The translations under genes and the position numbers were made by a program. The notes under the pieces were generated by a model. The model worked only from the letters and a program-made list of their open reading frames with translations. It had not been told where the DNA came from and ran no database searches. A stretch of 64,000 nucleotides of DNA from Nicotiana tabacum. Its lineage: Eukaryota; Streptophyta; Magnoliopsida; Solanales; Solanaceae. This document shows positions 12,041-24,400 of the stretch, in pieces (the stretch's first letter is position 1; every line of letters starts with the position of its first letter). Location of the stretch: contig NC_134095.1 in assembly GCF_000715075.1 (NCBI RefSeq), forward strand, positions 8,976,722 through 9,040,721, read 5' to 3'.

Positions 12041-12240
12041 GAAGTCATTTAAGCGTATTGGGGAAGCCAAATAGCCGACCGTCAGTCACCTCCAATTAAT
12101 GATTTTGGGAACCGCACGAAAAGCAACCTTTCAGTCACTTCAACTGCTGACATCACGAGATTGGCATCAGGATCGAGGCATCGAGCATCGAAAATCAAAT
12201 CGTTTCTTATCGACCTACTCTAAGAAACGTGGGGACTATC

Positions 12241-12929
12241 TGTATACAGTCAAAATCATATACCTCCGACTTATAGTCTCGAGGGTCTATCCTAAGCCTG
12301 AGTCCGGGCGAGGTCGAGGTCGAGCCCGATGGACCAGACTCGAGCTCGAGGACAGAATGCAATGCCTTGAGATCGGAGTACGAGGAATATTGAAGCTGAG
12401 TATGCTCGGCCTCGAAATAGTACCGTTACGGATTTGTAACAGAATGAGCTAGATTCCTGCCACGTCTCTAAGATCATGGCGCAAATCCCGAAATAGAATT
12501 GTACGATTCTGTACTAGGCGGTTAGACAGTTGTACCAAGAATATTCCTTACTATAAATAGAAATATTCCTTATTTCGGGTTCCCCTATTATATAAAGGGG
12601 ACCACAATAATTTGTAACGTCATCTAATCATTGAGCAAAGAATATACTCTCTACTTTTTGTCTACTGTTCATCAGAATTGTCCTTTAGCTCTACTATTCT
12701 TACTTTACTTTTCTTACTTAATTGTTCTTATTGTTCTAAGTCCACCTCGAGGTCACTAAGCTCGAGGTTACCGTTGTTGAGTAACATTGGTTTGATTCAC
12801 TTGTCTCTTTTATTTCTACTTCATATTTCTTGATTATTAATTGGTATTGAACTAAATCACATATCTTTAAAATCACAAATCAAATTTAATTGTTACTCGT
12901 AACTGTTACTCGTATTTTCGAGGTAAACA
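12241..12929 (+). mobile_element. 3' LTR of the Tat element
   Basis: Starts TGTATACAG directly after a purine-rich tract with GTGGGGA (PPT-like, 12229-12236) and ends GGTAAACA, giving TG...CA ends and 689 bp. Two TATA-like boxes are present (TATAAATA 12552-12559, TATATAAA 12589-12596); the second, followed by GGGG, is the better promoter candidate. The partner LTR is not in the window, so the ends rest on the TG/CA rule and the PPT position. Confidence 0.65.
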
Positions 12930-13534
12930 ACTTGCTTTCATATGTTAGCCACACATACTTAACGTAACTACTTACTGAAATTAGTTTTAAAAAATTGTGT
13001 AACTTACATCGTATTTATTAATTTTTGTTAGTGATGTCGTCGGTGAATGCTTTCTAATTGTGCAACGCTGTGAGTTAAGTCTTAAATAATACAAGCATCA
13101 GCTGACTGGGTCGTAACGGCAGGACGGCTTTCATCAAATAGTAACGAACAAACTCAGAACTTGAAGTGAAAAGAGAGTGTTGAAGTGTCAAAGTGGCAGT
13201 GACTGAGAGCTCCACCCTGTCCCTCTACCTTACTTTGCTTTCATTTCCTTTCTACTTTACGCGTTGCCATTAATATTTTATTACTTTTTTTTCGACCATT
13301 AATATTTTATTATTACTAGTACTATCAACTTATGTACTTCATTAATTACTCTACTAAAACCGGTCATAACTGTCCATTGCGATTTCAAGTTACTCCTATT
13401 TCAATTTATATCATGCATTTTGACTAGAAAAAATAAATAATTTTTTTTAAAATTTGTGATCTAAAACAAGCATAAATATTTATTGCTATAAATTATCTTA
13501 TTAAGGTAAACGAAAAGCTTAAAATTAACAACAA
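12930..13534. other. Intergenic DNA, nothing recognised
   Basis: AT-rich, no ORF with a family motif, no RNA gene seen. It is probably the old target site DNA of the Tat element. Confidence 0.4.
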
Positions 13535-14200
13535 TAACAAACTCAGTATATTCCCACAGACGATGTCTAGAAAAGGTAGCGTGTACGCAGACCTTACATC
13601 TACCTAGTAAAGATAGAGAACTTATTTTCATTAGACTATCGGCTTAGAAAAGGTGAGAAGAAGAAGAAGAAGAAGGAGGAGGAGGAGGAGGAGGAGGAGA
13701 AGGAGAAGAAGAGGGAGAAAAGAATAAGTAGTACCAAATAGTAACAACATGGAAATACGATTATTGAAGAGAACTACACAACATGACGTAATATAAATCT
13801 AAGAATATGAAGTGACATGAGTGTTAGTAATACTACTGATAAGAAAAGGAGAAACTTCAACTACTTATTAACCTTTTACCCTAATTCTCGACCTCCACAT
13901 CCTCCTATCAAGAGTCATGTCCTCAATTAGGTGGAACAACGTCATGTCCTGCGAAATCACCTCTCCCCAGTACTTCTTTGATCTACCTCGACCTCTTCTC
14001 AAACCCGCCATGGCCATCCTCTCACACCTCCTAGCAGGAGCATCAATTCTTCTACTCTTAACATGCCCGAACCATTTCAGCCTCGACTGCTGCATCGTGT
14101 CCTCCACGGAGGCCACTCCACTTTATTCCTAATTTTATCTCACCTAATCCAACCAATCATCCATCTTAACATCCTCATCTCAACTACTTTCATCTTTTGC
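13535..14200 (-). mobile_element. 3' fragment of an RTE-type LINE
   Basis: On the minus strand 14116-13868 encodes the C-terminal end typical of plant RTE-clade LINE ORFs ([41 protein letters not shown]). Related but frameshifted codons extend to about 14195. The 3' untranslated part runs to a TTG-repeat tail (minus-strand reading of ACAACAATAACAA, 13529-13541). The 5' part is missing, as is usual for LINE copies. The product is the end of an endonuclease/RT polyprotein and is not functional here. Confidence 0.75.
13651..13713 (+). repeat. GAA/GGA purine microsatellite
   Basis: An uninterrupted purine run of (GAA)n, (GGA)n and mixed units inside the 3' part of the RTE fragment. Confidence 0.9.
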
Positions 14201-14372
14201 ACATGGTAGTTCTTGACTGGGGAATACTTAATCCAATACAGCATAGTTGGTCATTGAACCACAACTCTGTAATTGTTCCTAAATATAAAAAAATTATTTT
14301 TGAACGAATTAAAATGGAAAGTATATCATATAAATTGAGATAAAAAATAATATAATAATATTTTTTAGTACA

Positions 14373-16555
14373 TGTGAGCACCTAATTTTTGAAAAAATTT
14401 AATTTGTTTGTCACTTCTTCTATGTAAATATTTTAGGGGTTTTAACCTATAAATTTTAGCTTTGTTACACTTTTTATTATAGGTTAAAAATACAAAATTT
14501 TAGAAGGTGAATTATTATTATTAATATTTTTTTTTATTTTTTAAAAAAAATCCGAAAAATATTTTAAAAAATAATAATTTTTGGGAGAGATTTAAAAAAA
14601 TAAGAAAAAGGGAAGTATGGAATTAAAAAAAATAAAAGTAAAAGTAGGTGGAATTCTCTTTTAAAAAGTAAAAGAAAGTGAAAAATTAAAAAAATAAAAG
14701 TAAAGTTTTGTGAAAATTTTAAAAAATAAAAAGTAATAGAAAGTTGGAATTAAAAAATAAATATAAAGGTAGCTGAAAATTTAAAATAAAATAAAGTAGA
14801 ATTTTTAAAAAAGAAAAGCAAAAGAAAGTGGATTGTTTTTTTAAGAAAAGTAAAATAAGTGGAATTCTTTTTTAAAAAGTAAAAAAAGCGAGATTTTAAA
14901 TAAGATAAAAGTAATTAAAGTTGGAATTTAAAAAAATAAAAGTAAAGAAAGGTGGGAATTCTTTTTATAAAAAAAGAAAAACAAAATGTAAGTGGTATTT
15001 CTTTTAAATAAAAAATAAAAAATATAAAAAAATCTGAAAATTTTCGAAAATTCTCCTATAAATAGAAGAGAAATATTTGAAGAGGAGGAAAGAGGAAGAG
15101 GGGAGGAAATTGAGAGAAAATAAATTTTCTTCTTCTATGCTAAAGAAAATTTCTACTAGTTTCATTCTTTCTACCTATTTCTTTCAACAAAAATAAATAT
15201 AGCCATTCATTACCTTGTTTAAGACAAAAAAAAAAATCTCAAAAACAGGAGCTAAATCACACCAAAAATCAAATCCAAAAGCTTCAAACTCAATTTAAAA
15301 GATAGCCTAAGATACTAGCCCGAAGAGGTCGAAGTCGAGTTCGGTTCGAAAGGTTTCCGCTTGTTGCCTCTGATTGTGGTTCGTTTGCACATTAAATTTG
15401 ATGGTTTTTTGCTCCATATGTATTGAATAAGATCTTCATCTATAATCATTCTTTTCTTAACCAATGTTTCCATTATTTTTCTTTCACTGTATTTCCTTTT
15501 GATTTGTATATTATATTTTGGTTATCTACCAACTTGAAAGATATGAACAAAAAATGAAGGAAGAGCATCAAAAAAATAGAATTCGTGAGAGACTGAATGA
15601 GTTTCTTCAGTGAGATTGTAGTTCATAGGGAAAGATAGGAAGATGTATTCAAAATGGAGAGAGAACGGTATAATAGCTTGGATCCAAATAAAGGATGTTA
15701 AGTTAATAGCAAATTTGATACCGACATGAGTGATTAGGTCCATAATAACTCAAATCATATATTTCTTCAATAATAATTCCATATTCATAAATCATGACCT
15801 TACAATAATCTCAAAGTAGTTTTAGGAAGAAACATAATCATGAACATTTGTAGTTTGCTTTAAATTGAATACAATCCTTTTAGAATAATCGAGGCGCGGC
15901 ATGCCAAATAAAATCTCAAAACTCATGGCCCTCATTTAATTAATTTTAATCCTTAGAAATCGAGACATGTCATTTAGTTGAATTTTCCATGGCCCTCGCA
16001 AACTTGAAAGTGTGTAGTTGCTTTTGGCGCGCTATTTTTAAAAATTAATTTCCTAAACTCGGGTGTGCATTTCATGTGACCCAAATCCAAATCTCAACAA
16101 TGTTAGATAAAATGTGTTGTGTACCGCGGGTGCATTTCATGTGACGTGGTTCAAGACGTGTTTTAAATAACGTTGAATTTTCCTAAAATTAATTAAAAAT
16201 GGCTAATAAGTTAAAAAATATACCATAGGTTGAAACATGTTTTAAAATCAGATAATATGTCAATTGTAATAGTTTAAGCGACCGTGCTAGAACCACGGAA
16301 TCCGGGAATGCCTAAAACCTTCTCCCGGGTTAAAGAATTTCTTACTCAGAATTTCTGGTTTGTAGACTTCAAAAGGAAAGTCGATTTTTCCTCGATTTGG
16401 GATTTAAAATAAACCGGTGACTTGGGACACCAATTAAAATATTCCAAGTGGCGACTCTGAAAAAATTAAATTAAATAATCTCATTTCGAATAATGTCACT
16501 TTAATTGGAAAAATACCCTTACACCCCCTCGGGCGGGTAAAAAGGAGGTGTGACA
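14373..16555 (+). mobile_element. 5' LTR of the Ogre element
   Basis: Begins TGTGAGCACC and ends AGGTGTGACA. The AT-rich U3 contains many copies of AAAAGTAAAAG-like words. TATAAATA at 15057-15064 is the likely promoter, giving a long transcribed part of about 1.5 kb. Confidence 0.92.
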
Positions 16556-16559
16556 GCTC

Positions 16560-16577
16560 TGGCGATTCCACTGGGGA
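16560..16577 (+). promoter_or_regulatory. Primer binding site
   Basis: TGGCGATTCCACTGGGGA starts 4 bases after the LTR end. TGG pairs with a tRNA CCA end. Ogre elements are reported to use a tRNA-Arg primer; I could not test which tRNA fits. Confidence 0.75.
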
Positions 16578-17324
16578 AAAGAACCCAGAATCTCTGGTTC
16601 AGGGTTCAGAATTCGAGCTTGGAATAACTGTTATAGTTGGCTTTTATTTATTATCTGATTTTTACGTATTTGAACCTAATGTGCTAAATGTTGCTTTTTA
16701 CCGCTTTGATATTGCTTGAATTGTATATAAAACTGCTACAAAACCCTCTTCTCCCTGAGTCTTATAAATCATCTGGGAAGTGTGCACTTCGTGTGACTTC
16801 TTTTCTATTAGAGTCATATCCCAATTTTAGAACGAGGTTCGGACAAGTTGCAAAGCCGGTGAAGCTTCTGTATTCCCGGTACGCTGCCCCCTCTCGGCTC
16901 GAGCTGTCCGGTTGGGTAAGCCAGGTCTAGAACAATACACCTAGGTTTTTAAACCTAGAATAACACAGCATCATGCCGGATCCCTAGTAGGAACGTTTGT
17001 TTGCATCACGTGCATTTGACTTTGGGGACTCAACACAGGGGTTGGGTCCGTCTAGGACAGGTGTACCCAAATTAAAAAGACCATCCTGATGCATCTTACG
17101 TGCTACTTGCGCATCTGTTTGTTTCGGCCTGCATGTTGACCGACTTTTAGAATAGGGGAAAAAAATTTAAAAAAAAAAGAAAAAAAAAATCAAAAATGGG
17201 AGTGAGAGGTAGGTATTTAGAAAATTCTGAAACTCTACCGAAATTCTGGAAAAAAAAAAGGTCATTTCAAAATGAGCCAAACTTTTCAAGTGCCATGTTT
17301 CTCCTGTTCCGTCAAAACTGACCA

Positions 17325-17387
17325 AACTACGCGGGTCTGATTCTCACTGGATGTGAGATACGTAGGCAAACCTTATCGGTTCCGACC
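17325..17387 (+). repeat. Dispersed Ogre motif, copy A
   Basis: AACTACG, CTGATTC, GATACGTAGGCAA and TCGG occur in this order and spacing; see copies at 18138, 20705 and 35099. Confidence 0.75.
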
Positions 17388-18137
17388 CTAATTTTTAAAA
17401 AACCAAAAATATTTTCCTTTCTTTAGAAATCTTTCCTTAAAAAATTCAAAAAAGAAGAAGTTTTTTTAAAAAATTAAAAAAAGAAATAAAAATAAAAATC
17501 AAAATCAAAATCCAAAATACGAGTTTCCGTTATTTTGAAATATTTATTTTTTCAAAAACAAAATTCAAAAAAAATCAGAAAAAAAAAAAGTTAAAAAAAA
17601 TCTTTTTCTTGTTTAAAAGTTTTTCTTTAAAAGTACACTCAGAAATCCGAGATGTTTTCTTAAAAGTCCTTCTTTCGAAAATCCACAAGTCAAAACAAAA
17701 ATCCAAAAAAAAACATATTCTTTTCTCTCTTTCGAAGTCTTTCTTTCGTAAATGTTAAAAAAAAATTAAAAAATTGAAGTCCAAAAATATTTTTTCTTTT
17801 CTTTAGTAGTACTTTTGTAAATAAATAAAAAGCTCCAAAAATATTTTCTTTCTTCCTTAGAAAAAGATAAAACAAATGAAATTCAAAAAAAAATGTTTCT
17901 TTTACTTTTGGAATTCTCAAAGTTCAAATCAAGAGAAAAGATTTTTTTTGTTTTTTAGAAGTCTTACTTCCAAAAAATAAAAAAAAGAATCAAAATCCAA
18001 CTTTCGAAAATTTCAAAAAAAAAAAGAATTCAAAAAAAATGTCTTTCTTTTTCTTAAAGCTTTCATGGTTGGAGTTTATAAAAGTAACCAAAGGAAAAAA
18101 AAAGAGTTAGCTTATTTACTTCATTCTCAATCTTTCC

Positions 18138-18200
18138 GAACTACGTCAGTTTGATTCTTACTGGATATGGGATACGTAGGCAACCTTCATCGGGTCCAAC
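18138..18200 (+). repeat. Dispersed Ogre motif, copy B
   Basis: GAACTACG, TTGATTC, GATACGTAGGCAA and CATCGGGTCC lie just upstream of ORF1. Confidence 0.8.
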
Positions 18201-18462
18201 TTCCCTTTTGCAAAAATAGCCCAAAAACAACAAAATTTTAGTTTTTGTCACAAATAAGCAAGGTGATGCCATTCTTGTCTAAAATAAGCCGAATGTCCCC
18301 AAAAGGGCGCCGGAAGGCAGTTTTTGCAAGAACAACCACCTCTGGTCATTTTTCTTTATTTTTCGACCGATTAGTAGGCTCAACCTTAAAATCTTCTTCC
18401 CCAAAGTGCTGAAAGGCCATATCTGCAAAACTGGATTTTATTTTTAAGTAAAATTTTGAAAA

Positions 18463-20531
18463 ATGGTGTTACTCTTTTGGTTGAGCACAAATGAAATTGA
18501 ACCCTTCATAGCCCTTAAATAAATCCCCTTACAGCTCCACATGTGGTGGAATGATCTAGGAAAAGGCAGTAGAGAAACTGTGGTAAAGGTTCTGGGAGGC
18601 CTCGTCGGACTGTTGAACATCGAGCCAAGGTTGGACATAATTGAAGCTTTAGTACCTTTTTGGGACCCAACTCGCAATGTGTTCTGTTTCTCTGACTTTG
18701 AGCTCACACCCACGCTGGAGGAAGTTGCGGGTTATGCGGGCCTTAATGGAAACTTTAGAAGTCGATATCCAGTGTCACCAAGACCGGTATCTCCCCACAG
18801 ATTTCTAGATCTGCTGAGTATTAGTCGGGATATCCAGGATGGAAGTTTATCTGAAGGTTATTGCACTCTCCAGTTCTTGTATCAACGCTATGGTAACCCT
18901 CGAGGTTTTGAAGAGCCGAACACTGGTCTGACCCATACCGGGAATAAAAACAAATGGGAGGCAAGACGGGGTTTGGTTTTTATAGTAGCATTCTTAGGTG
19001 TTGTAGTCTGCCCGCGAAAAGATGGTAATATAGAGGTAGGTCTCGTAGGAATGATCGATATTACAATCAAGAAAGCCAACGACACTGTGGTTCCCTTGAT
19101 CTTATCTGAAATCTACCGAGCCTTGACTATCTGTCGGGAAAGGGGAAAGTTCTTCCAAGGCTGCAATCTGTTACTACAATTATGGATACAGGAACATCTC
19201 TGCCACCGGGTTGGGTATATGAATTACGGTATGACCGGTTTGAGTTGCATTGAAGAATTTGAAAGCCGAGTAGTAAGTATTGAGTTCCCCGAGGGGACTG
19301 AAGCTTGGCTTGCACATTTGAGCTCCTTGACTGCCGATAAAATTGAGTGGGCATTAGGATGGCTTCCTATCACCGAAACAGTATACATGTCAGCTGAAGT
19401 GTGTTATCTCCTCCTGATGGGCATCCGGAGCATCCAGCCGTATGCTCCCCACATGATTTTGCGCCAATTAGGAAGATTTCAAACCGTCCCCCATGACGAA
19501 TATTTGAGTAAACATGTCATTGAATTGGGCCCAGAAGCCGTATTTTCAGAAGGGAGAATTCGGCAGGTGTGGAATGAATGTAGATTTTTTGAACCTAAGA
19601 CCATGGTGCGAGATCTAGCTAGAGGTGAAGTGGACCCTAAGTATATTGTTTTGTTCGGTAAAAGATTTCAGATTCCTGAGAGACCTGCTAAGAGAGCCCA
19701 CGTTCAACAATTTACTAGCGACTCGCAAGAGCAGTGAGGTTGGTTGGAAAAAAAAAAGAAAGCTACAGGGATAAAATAAGCCAGTTGGAAAGGCAAGTCA
19801 CGGACCTTCAGTTTGAAAATGATTTGCAAGTCGCCGCAGATGAGGGAGAAAAGAAAAAACTAACTCAAGAAAATGAAGCCCTCAAAGCTCAAATCCGGAA
19901 GATGAAAATAGCTGCTAGAAACCCGAAAAGAAGTCGAGTGGATGAAAGGCTTATAAGCAGTCTGAAAAAGAAAGCCCTTGAGTGTCAAGATGACCTAGAA
20001 AAGTCTGAGGCCAGTCTAGCAAAAGCTCGGACTCAATTAGTGGAAAATGCAAAAGGTCGGACACATTTTGTGCTACAAATGAAGAGAAAAAATGAAGGGA
20101 CAATCACCAGCTTGAGAAGAAAGGTAACTACTCTTGAGAATGAGGCAGCCAAGCAGGCTAAAGATTTCAAAGCTGACAGGGAACATTGTTATGATTTGAT
20201 GGATCTGATAGAGGAAGGAATGCAACAATTGCAAAATCAACACTTTCACGACTCTCAAGTGTTAGAAGCCAGGAATCAGCAGGTCGGGCGTCTGCTTCAG
20301 GAAAAGGGTAGAATCCGAGAGAGGGTTAGAGCCATTGCCGACTACATTGTCATGAAATGCCAAGCATGTGAGGACATGACTCGAACCACTTTCTTCGCTG
20401 CAGTGATTACATTTGTCCGCCAGATAATGAGTGATTTGGAGCGACTTCAAGGGGATCTCGCATATAGGCCCATGACGAGACCGAATGATGTCCCACGGGC
20501 CCCAGGAGTCGAAGCCTTAATGTATTCCTAA
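18463..20531 (+). pseudogene. Ogre ORF1 (DUF7745/plant-mobile-domain-like plus coiled coil)
   Basis: The longest open part, 18541-19737 (398 codons), has the features of the extra ORF upstream of gag in Ogre: VPFWDPTRNVFCFSDFELTP near the N-terminus and LQLWIQEHLCHR in the middle. An in-frame ATG at 18463 precedes it, but TAA at 18520 interrupts, so the original start may be 18463. After the stop at 19735-19737 the protein continues in another frame (19734-20531, no ATG of its own) as a long coiled coil (KISQLERQVTDLQFEN). I therefore read this as one gene with a frameshift near 19730. Function is unknown; the domain is shared with host genes of the plant-mobile-domain type. Two other tracts between ORF1 and gag have no gene. 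Confidence 0.78.
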
Positions 20532-21166
20532 TTTTTCATTTGTCGAGTCTGTATTTTGGTTTATTTTGAGTCTGTTCGCAGTTCCAAGAAAATGAGTAGT
20601 TTGAAGTCTTTTGTAATAGAAAAGTTTAGGAGTTTTTATTAATGAAAATCGAAAATTCCCAAAAAACCAAAAAAAAATTCTTTATTTTTCACATTTATTT
20701 TCTTGAACTACGTAATGATCTGATTCACGTGGCGTCGTGATACGTAGGCAATCCTCATCGGGTCCGGTCATGATTTTGTAAATAACTCCAATAAGGGATG
20801 TGAAAAGAAAGACCCAGAAGAAAAACCCAAAAAGGAAGAAAAGAGAGCCGAAGAAAAATCAAAAGAAAAATGAGAAAAAAGAGTGAGAAAAGAGAAAAAA
20901 AAGTAGAAGATTGGAAGTGGAAAGAAGAGAAAATCGGGGAAAATAAGTAAAGCCCAGATGAAACATGCAACCGTTGCAATACACGTAGAAACACATTTGA
21001 CTGTATAGGTGCATCACACCCCAACATGCGATTACCTATGTGTTATTTACTTTAAACTGACCGGTTTGTTGTCTACTGTTAAGTAAAGGTTTTATAGAAA
21101 GGTAGTTGGTTTTGTGGTAGTCTAGCTTCGCATCCATACTTCACGAGGTCGAAGGGAAGCATTGAA
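20532..21166 (+). other. Spacer between ORF1 and gag
   Basis: Holds dispersed-motif copy C (20705-20766) and a purine-rich tract (20800-20950). No gene seen. Confidence 0.6.
20705..20766 (+). repeat. Dispersed Ogre motif, copy C
   Basis: GAACTACG, CTGATTC, TGATACGTAGGCAA and CATCGGGTCC, downstream of ORF1. Confidence 0.8.
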
Positions 21167-23241
21167 ATGTCTTCAGAAATGACTCTGCCAACAGTTCCTA
21201 TTACGGATGAGAGTTCGATCTCAGGCATCCCAACTTCAGAATCGGCAGCTGCCGAGGAAAACAGGTTACTGCGTCTCCGCATGATGGAAATGTGGGATGC
21301 CTGGGCAAATGGAAGAGAACTACCAAGAGCAATCCCTGGATTTCCCGAGCTTTTTCCTAGGGCAAGTGGGACCTCCAACATCCCCATAAACTATCCAAAT
21401 ACCCCACTAGGATACCCTACTGCCAACTTTGTGGGAACACCTTCTGAGGCTCGCCCCCAGGTGTTAGATTCAGGTGCAACTTTGAATATCTTCACTGCTC
21501 TGCCTAGCTCGGCTACGGCACAACCTACACTGCCCAGGCCCAGCTTTGACCCATTATCCTTCACCTTCCAAACACCATCTTTCCCACTGGAACCTACACA
21601 GCTTCCCACCTATACTTACTCCCAACCACCCCGGTATGAGTTCACCGCAGGGCAAGAGAAAGACACCAAAACCCCTAAGCAAGAAGAGATTTCGAAGAAG
21701 ATGAGGAGTATGGAATAGAGTCTCAAAAGCATACAAGGTTTGAGTGGACAAAAAATTGTATCCTATGCCGACTTATGTATGTTCCCTCATGTGCATCTGC
21801 CATTGGGATTCAAAACTCCAAAATTTGAGAAGTATGATAGACACGATGATCCTATTGCTCATCTCAAGAGATATTGCAACCAGCTGCGAGGAGTCAGTGG
21901 GAAGGAAGAACTCCTCATGGCCTATTTCGGAGAAAGTCTAGTTGGCATCGCATCTGAGTGGTACATGGACCAAGATATGTCCCGCTGGCATATCTAGGAT
22001 GACCTTGCTAGAGATTTCATCAGGCAGTTCCAATACAACATTGATATTGCTCTAGATAGGAACTCATTGACAAACTTGAAGAAGAAATCCTCGGAAAGCT
22101 TCCGAGAGTACGCAGTTAAATGGCGTGAATAGACCTCCAGGGTAAAGCCTCCGATGGATGAGATTGAAATGGTCACAGTTTTCCTCCAAGCTCAGGAAGC
22201 TGACTACTTCCAAAATATGATGTCCGCAATGGGTAAACCGTTCGCTGAAGCCATCAATATTGGCGAAATGGTTGAAAATGGGTCGAATTCTAAGCCAATC
22301 CACCATCAGAGCTACCTCCCAAGCTATTCAGGGTGGGTCTGGAGGAGTAGCGAAGGGCAAGAAAAAGGAAGAAACATCCATGGCAGCGTCGGGTGCAAGA
22401 AAACATCGTACTCCCAGATCCCTTTTCTCAGAAAGGACCCCGCATCACTATTACCCCCACCAAGATGTAACATATGCTCCTCAACCATACACGGTCATGA
22501 ATGCTCAACCTTATGTTCGGCCACAACAACAAGCCAACCGGAACCAAGCTCCATTCTCTAGAAGCCAGCCTCCTTACCAAAACCACTACAATCCCCGGTC
22601 TCCACAAAACAATTTCCACCCTCGTGAACCACCCAAGAGGCCAAATTTTACACCAATTGACGAAACCTACTCCAGCCTATTACCAAAGCTTGTTCAAATG
22701 GGTCTGTTACAGCCTGTTCCTCAAACCAGGCAAAACCCAGCATCACCCGCTTACAGAAACAGTACCCGATGCGCCTATCACTCAGGGGCAGAAGGGCACG
22801 ACACGGATGATTGCTGGACTCTGAAGTGAGCCATGAAGAACTTGATAGAACAAAGGAAGATAGTGTTAAGGGATGAAGATATTCCCAATGTGACTAACAA
22901 CCCACTGCCAGCCCACAACAACGGGCCAGTAATTGGAATGATTTGTGAGGAGAAGGAATTCGACCCAGCGTTGAAGGCCATCATTGCCATCGCTGATGTA
23001 GAAAAGAAACCAAAAGTTGACCTGAAGTAAGACAAAGGGGAGAAAAAGAACAAAACCACCCCTCCAAAGTTAGAGAAGAAAGTTGAAGTTGAAACTGGGG
23101 CAACGCCTCCCAAAGATGTTGTTCTCTATGTCCCTCGAGGCCGCAAAGAAAAGCAGATGACTTTGAGTCCTCTCAGGAGATTCGAGTTGAATAAGACAAC
23201 CCAAATGTATGTGCCCAAGAGAGCTTATGTGATGTGGGGGC
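21167..23241 (+). pseudogene. gag of the Ogre element
   Basis: The ATG at 21167 starts a Pro-rich N-terminal part (MSSEMTLPTVPITDES). A capsid-like core follows (FKTPKFEKYDRHDDP, EWYMDQD, DFIRQFQYN) and then a Pro/Gln/Asn-rich linker. The zinc knuckle is CAYHSGAEGHDTDDC, of the C-x2-H-x5-H-x4-C type. In-frame TAG codons at 21716, 21995 and 22130, a frameshift near 22285, TGA at 22827 and TAA at 23028 break it. The reading then runs to 23241, where the solo LTR interrupts. It packages RNA in active relatives. Confidence 0.85.
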
Positions 23242-23867
23242 TGTAAGCACGTGATTTTTGCCCTATGAAAAAATTACTCCCAAAAATTCAAAATAAAACG
23301 ATTTTTCTTGGTGTGCAATTTTGAGAATTTTTGTGACATTTTGGATAATTATTTGTATTTGTCTGTGCATGTTTATTTGTTAAATTAATAAAAAATACAA
23401 AAATATATCGCATTTGCATTTAGGATTTAATTCTACAATTAGGAATAATTAAGCTTGTTTTACAAGAATGAAAATTACAAAAAATATGCATCGTTTGCAT
23501 TTTTAGCATTTAATGTCCAATTGTACAATTTTATGTTTAATTACTACTTAATTGTGTGTTAATTATTATTGGAAGTTAATTTGCACTTTTATAAATTAAT
23601 TTAGTTCTATATGATAATTTAAGGATTCTTAGAGAATTTAGTTTTAGAAAGTAAAAGAAAATAGAGCAAAAAATATATAGAAGATATCGGATTGGGCCTT
23701 TTCTTCAATTTTAAGTCACAGGCCCAAAGAGACCCAATCTTCCAAACGACCCAGTCCATTTCGAACTGGGTCGACCCAGTCCATAACCCAAAAGACCCAA
23801 ACCTTCTTTTCATTTTTTTCTTTCATTTTTCATAAAACAAAAACAAAACAAAACAAAAAAAATCTCT

Positions 23868-24400
23868 CTTCTTCTTCCTCTCTTTCTCTCTTCTTCTCCA
23901 AACACCCCCAAGCAGCCATGGCTGCTTCACACCCTTTCCCCGCCTCTTCTCCGTCACACACGCACACACCTCACTGCTCCGAGCATCCATGACCGTTGCT
24001 TTATCGTCTTCACGCCTCTTCAACCATTCGCCTCCAGCTTCATCGCATCGTGAACAACCAACCTTTGCGGCGTCTTCTACGACCAGCTCCAAGCCACGAA
24101 TGACTGGCTTCTGCTGCATCTTCTCCAGTCGCAAGCTCCAGCTCCACCATGGTTGAGCTTCGTCGCCACCTCCAAGCCATGAACAATCGCGAACGACCCC
24201 AAGCTCGAGCCATCATGGTGCAGGTCAAGCCTAAGCCCCAGTCGTCCTCACGACCAGCAGCTACAGCCATCGATGACCACCACGCTGTTGCTGCTGCGTT
24301 TTCTTCACTTCCATGGCTGCTGCGGCGTTTCCTTCTTCGTCCTCTTCAAACGACCAAACTACTTTCCGTTCGAGTTCGTCGTCGCTTCGATCCGGTTAGT
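23868..24400 (+). other. CT-rich then GC-richer segment inside the solo LTR
   Basis: A pyrimidine-rich tract (23868-23925) leads to a GC-richer stretch with short ORFs on both strands (24149-24490 plus; 24270-24040 and 24134-23823 minus). It contrasts with the AT-rich surroundings. I recognise no protein family in it. Confidence 0.45.

Larger units (their letters stand above)
2374..12929 (+). mobile_element. Decayed Tat-lineage Ty3/gypsy retrotransposon, 5' part missing
   Basis: Order along the plus strand: gag, protease, RT, RNase H, second archaeal-type RNase H, integrase, a repeat-rich spacer, an antisense accessory gene, a short purine-rich tract and a 689-bp LTR (12241-12929). This order, with an extra RNase H before integrase and an extra ORF between pol and the 3' LTR, is known for the Tat lineage. 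The 5' LTR and leader are not in the window; the insertion at 1-2373 has split the element in or before gag. Many stops and frameshifts make it non-autonomous. After the LTR, ACTTG (12930-12934) would be the target duplication, which cannot be tested without the other end. Confidence 0.85.
16578..18462 (+). other. Untranslated leader of the Ogre element
   Basis: 1.9 kb without a credible gene. 17160-18060 is very A-rich with many AAAAATC and TTTCTTT words. Two copies of a conserved dispersed motif lie at 17325 and 18138. The 80-codon ORF at 16688-16930 shows no family motif. Confidence 0.6.

Noticed and set aside
16688..16930. 80-codon ORF in the Ogre leader
   Set aside because: No motif; the leader is expected to be untranslated.
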